Of a DNA stretch of 64,000 nucleotides, positions 63,663 through 64,000 are shown in pieces. The stretch comes from JAAZBA01 sp964461815 (lineage in GTDB: Bacteria; Bacillota; Clostridia; Oscillospirales; QAMX01), in assembly GCA_964461815.1 (NCBI GenBank), contig CAYWVF010000010.1:14094-78093 (forward strand), given 5' to 3'. Made by a program: the position numbers and the translations under genes. Below the pieces are notes generated by a model. It was not told where the DNA came from, searched no databases, and was given only the letters and a program-made list of their open reading frames with translations. How positions within the stretch are numbered: position 1 is the stretch's first letter; every line of letters begins with the position of its first letter.

Positions 63663-64000
63663 ATGCCAATAGAAACACAAAAAGAAGCCCGTATGGGAAC
63701 TGAAAAAATATTTCCTCTGATTTTATCCATGTCACTGCCTGCTATGTTTTCTATGCTAATTCAAGCACTATATAACATTGTGGACAGTTACTTTGTGGCA
63801 CAGGTCAGCGAGAAAGCGGTGTCCGCACTGTCACTTGCCTATCCAATTCAAAATCTGCTGATTGCCTTTGCAGTCGGTACGGCAGCCGGTGTGACATCAT
63901 TAATTTCACGACGGCTCGGACAAGGCCGCAGGAAGGATGCAGAATCAACCGCAACCCATGGCGTGATGCTGAGTATCGTGACATGGTTGGTGTTCGCTGT
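63663..64000 (+). CDS. MATE-family efflux transporter (partial, 3' end outside window)
   Basis: The first 112 codons are visible. The start of the protein reads MGTEKIFPLILSMSLPAMF, followed by YNIVDSYFVAQ and GTAAGVTSLISRRLGQG, all typical of the N-terminal helices of MATE drug/Na+ or drug/H+ antiporters of the NorM/DinF type. Intact relatives are about 450 residues. MarR control suggests drug or toxin inducibility. Confidence 0.9.
   Translation, partial: MPIETQKEARMGTEKIFPLILSMSLPAMFSMLIQALYNIVDSYFVAQVSEKAVSALSLAYPIQNLLIAFAVGTAAGVTSLISRRLGQGRRKDAESTATHGVMLSIVTWLVFA

Noticed and set aside
1..64000. CRISPR array, prophage, transposase or toxin-antitoxin genes
   Set aside because: No regularly spaced direct repeats and no proteins with the corresponding motifs were seen in the window.

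Overview
The window looks like chromosome from an anaerobic, low-to-mid GC Gram-positive bacterium of the Clostridia, most likely of the Ruminococcaceae/Oscillospiraceae type. This is inferred from content, not from a database match. The supporting genes are a PolC-type replicative polymerase, AddB, Rex, a three-subunit [FeFe]-hydrogenase next to NfnAB, short-form HisG with HisZ, the MEP isoprenoid genes, DUF6062 and DUF2325 proteins, and strong AGGAGG ribosome sites with frequent TTG starts. TGA is used as a normal stop.

Layout. 1-8.4 kb: the 5' part of addB (minus), two small membrane-protein genes, a minus-strand galT / cysteine-hydrolase / ceramidase-like operon, degV, and metK behind a short structured leader. 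8.4-15.4 kb: a minus-strand operon of polyol dehydrogenase, jelly-roll-like protein, PfkB kinase and lipoprotein; a divergent pyridoxal-type kinase; a Cys-rich protein; an Ogg-type glycosylase; and a DUF6062 protein. 15.4-16.7 kb: tRNA-Ser(GGA) followed by a decayed patch holding a multi-branched repeat, a P-loop kinase pseudogene with a stop codon inside its Walker A motif, and a GNAT remnant. 16.7-24.1 kb: a heterodimeric ABC exporter with one degenerate ATP site, then a plus-strand operon of YerC-like regulator, methyltransferase, Hsp33, VOC, Dabb and a TIM-barrel epimerase. 24.3-29.3 kb: tRNA-Leu(UAG), an aldo/keto reductase / MBL hydrolase pair, a phosphodiesterase and a LysR regulator.

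29.4-37.3 kb is the redox core. NfnAB and the NuoE-like, NuoF-like and [FeFe] catalytic hydrogenase subunits are followed by a small thioredoxin-like ferredoxin, the NADH/NAD+ sensor Rex, a 96-bp inverted-repeat element and a second paralogous small ferredoxin. Together they would interconvert NADH, NADPH, reduced ferredoxin and H2. 37.3-41.1 kb: a DUF2325 gene with two dyad operators, a glycosyltransferase / creatininase-family pair, and a Gfo/Idh oxidoreductase. 41.2-48.7 kb: a complete ten-gene his operon, hisZGDCBHAFIE. 48.9-59.5 kb: the conserved cluster pyrH-frr-uppS-cdsA-dxr-rseP-ispG-polC. 59.6-64 kb: a P-loop ATPase, a PadR/HAAS-type pair with an operator over its promoter, tRNA-Leu(GAG) and tRNA-Leu(CAG), and a MarR/MATE efflux pair cut by the window edge.

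Most of the window is ordinary housekeeping sequence. The points most worth a second look are the mutually exclusive hairpins before metK, the dyad operators before the DUF2325 gene, the MITE-like element between rex and the duplicated ferredoxin, and the pseudogene patch after tRNA-Ser. I do not see a clear new multi-gene system. There is no CRISPR array and no recognisable transposase or prophage gene.
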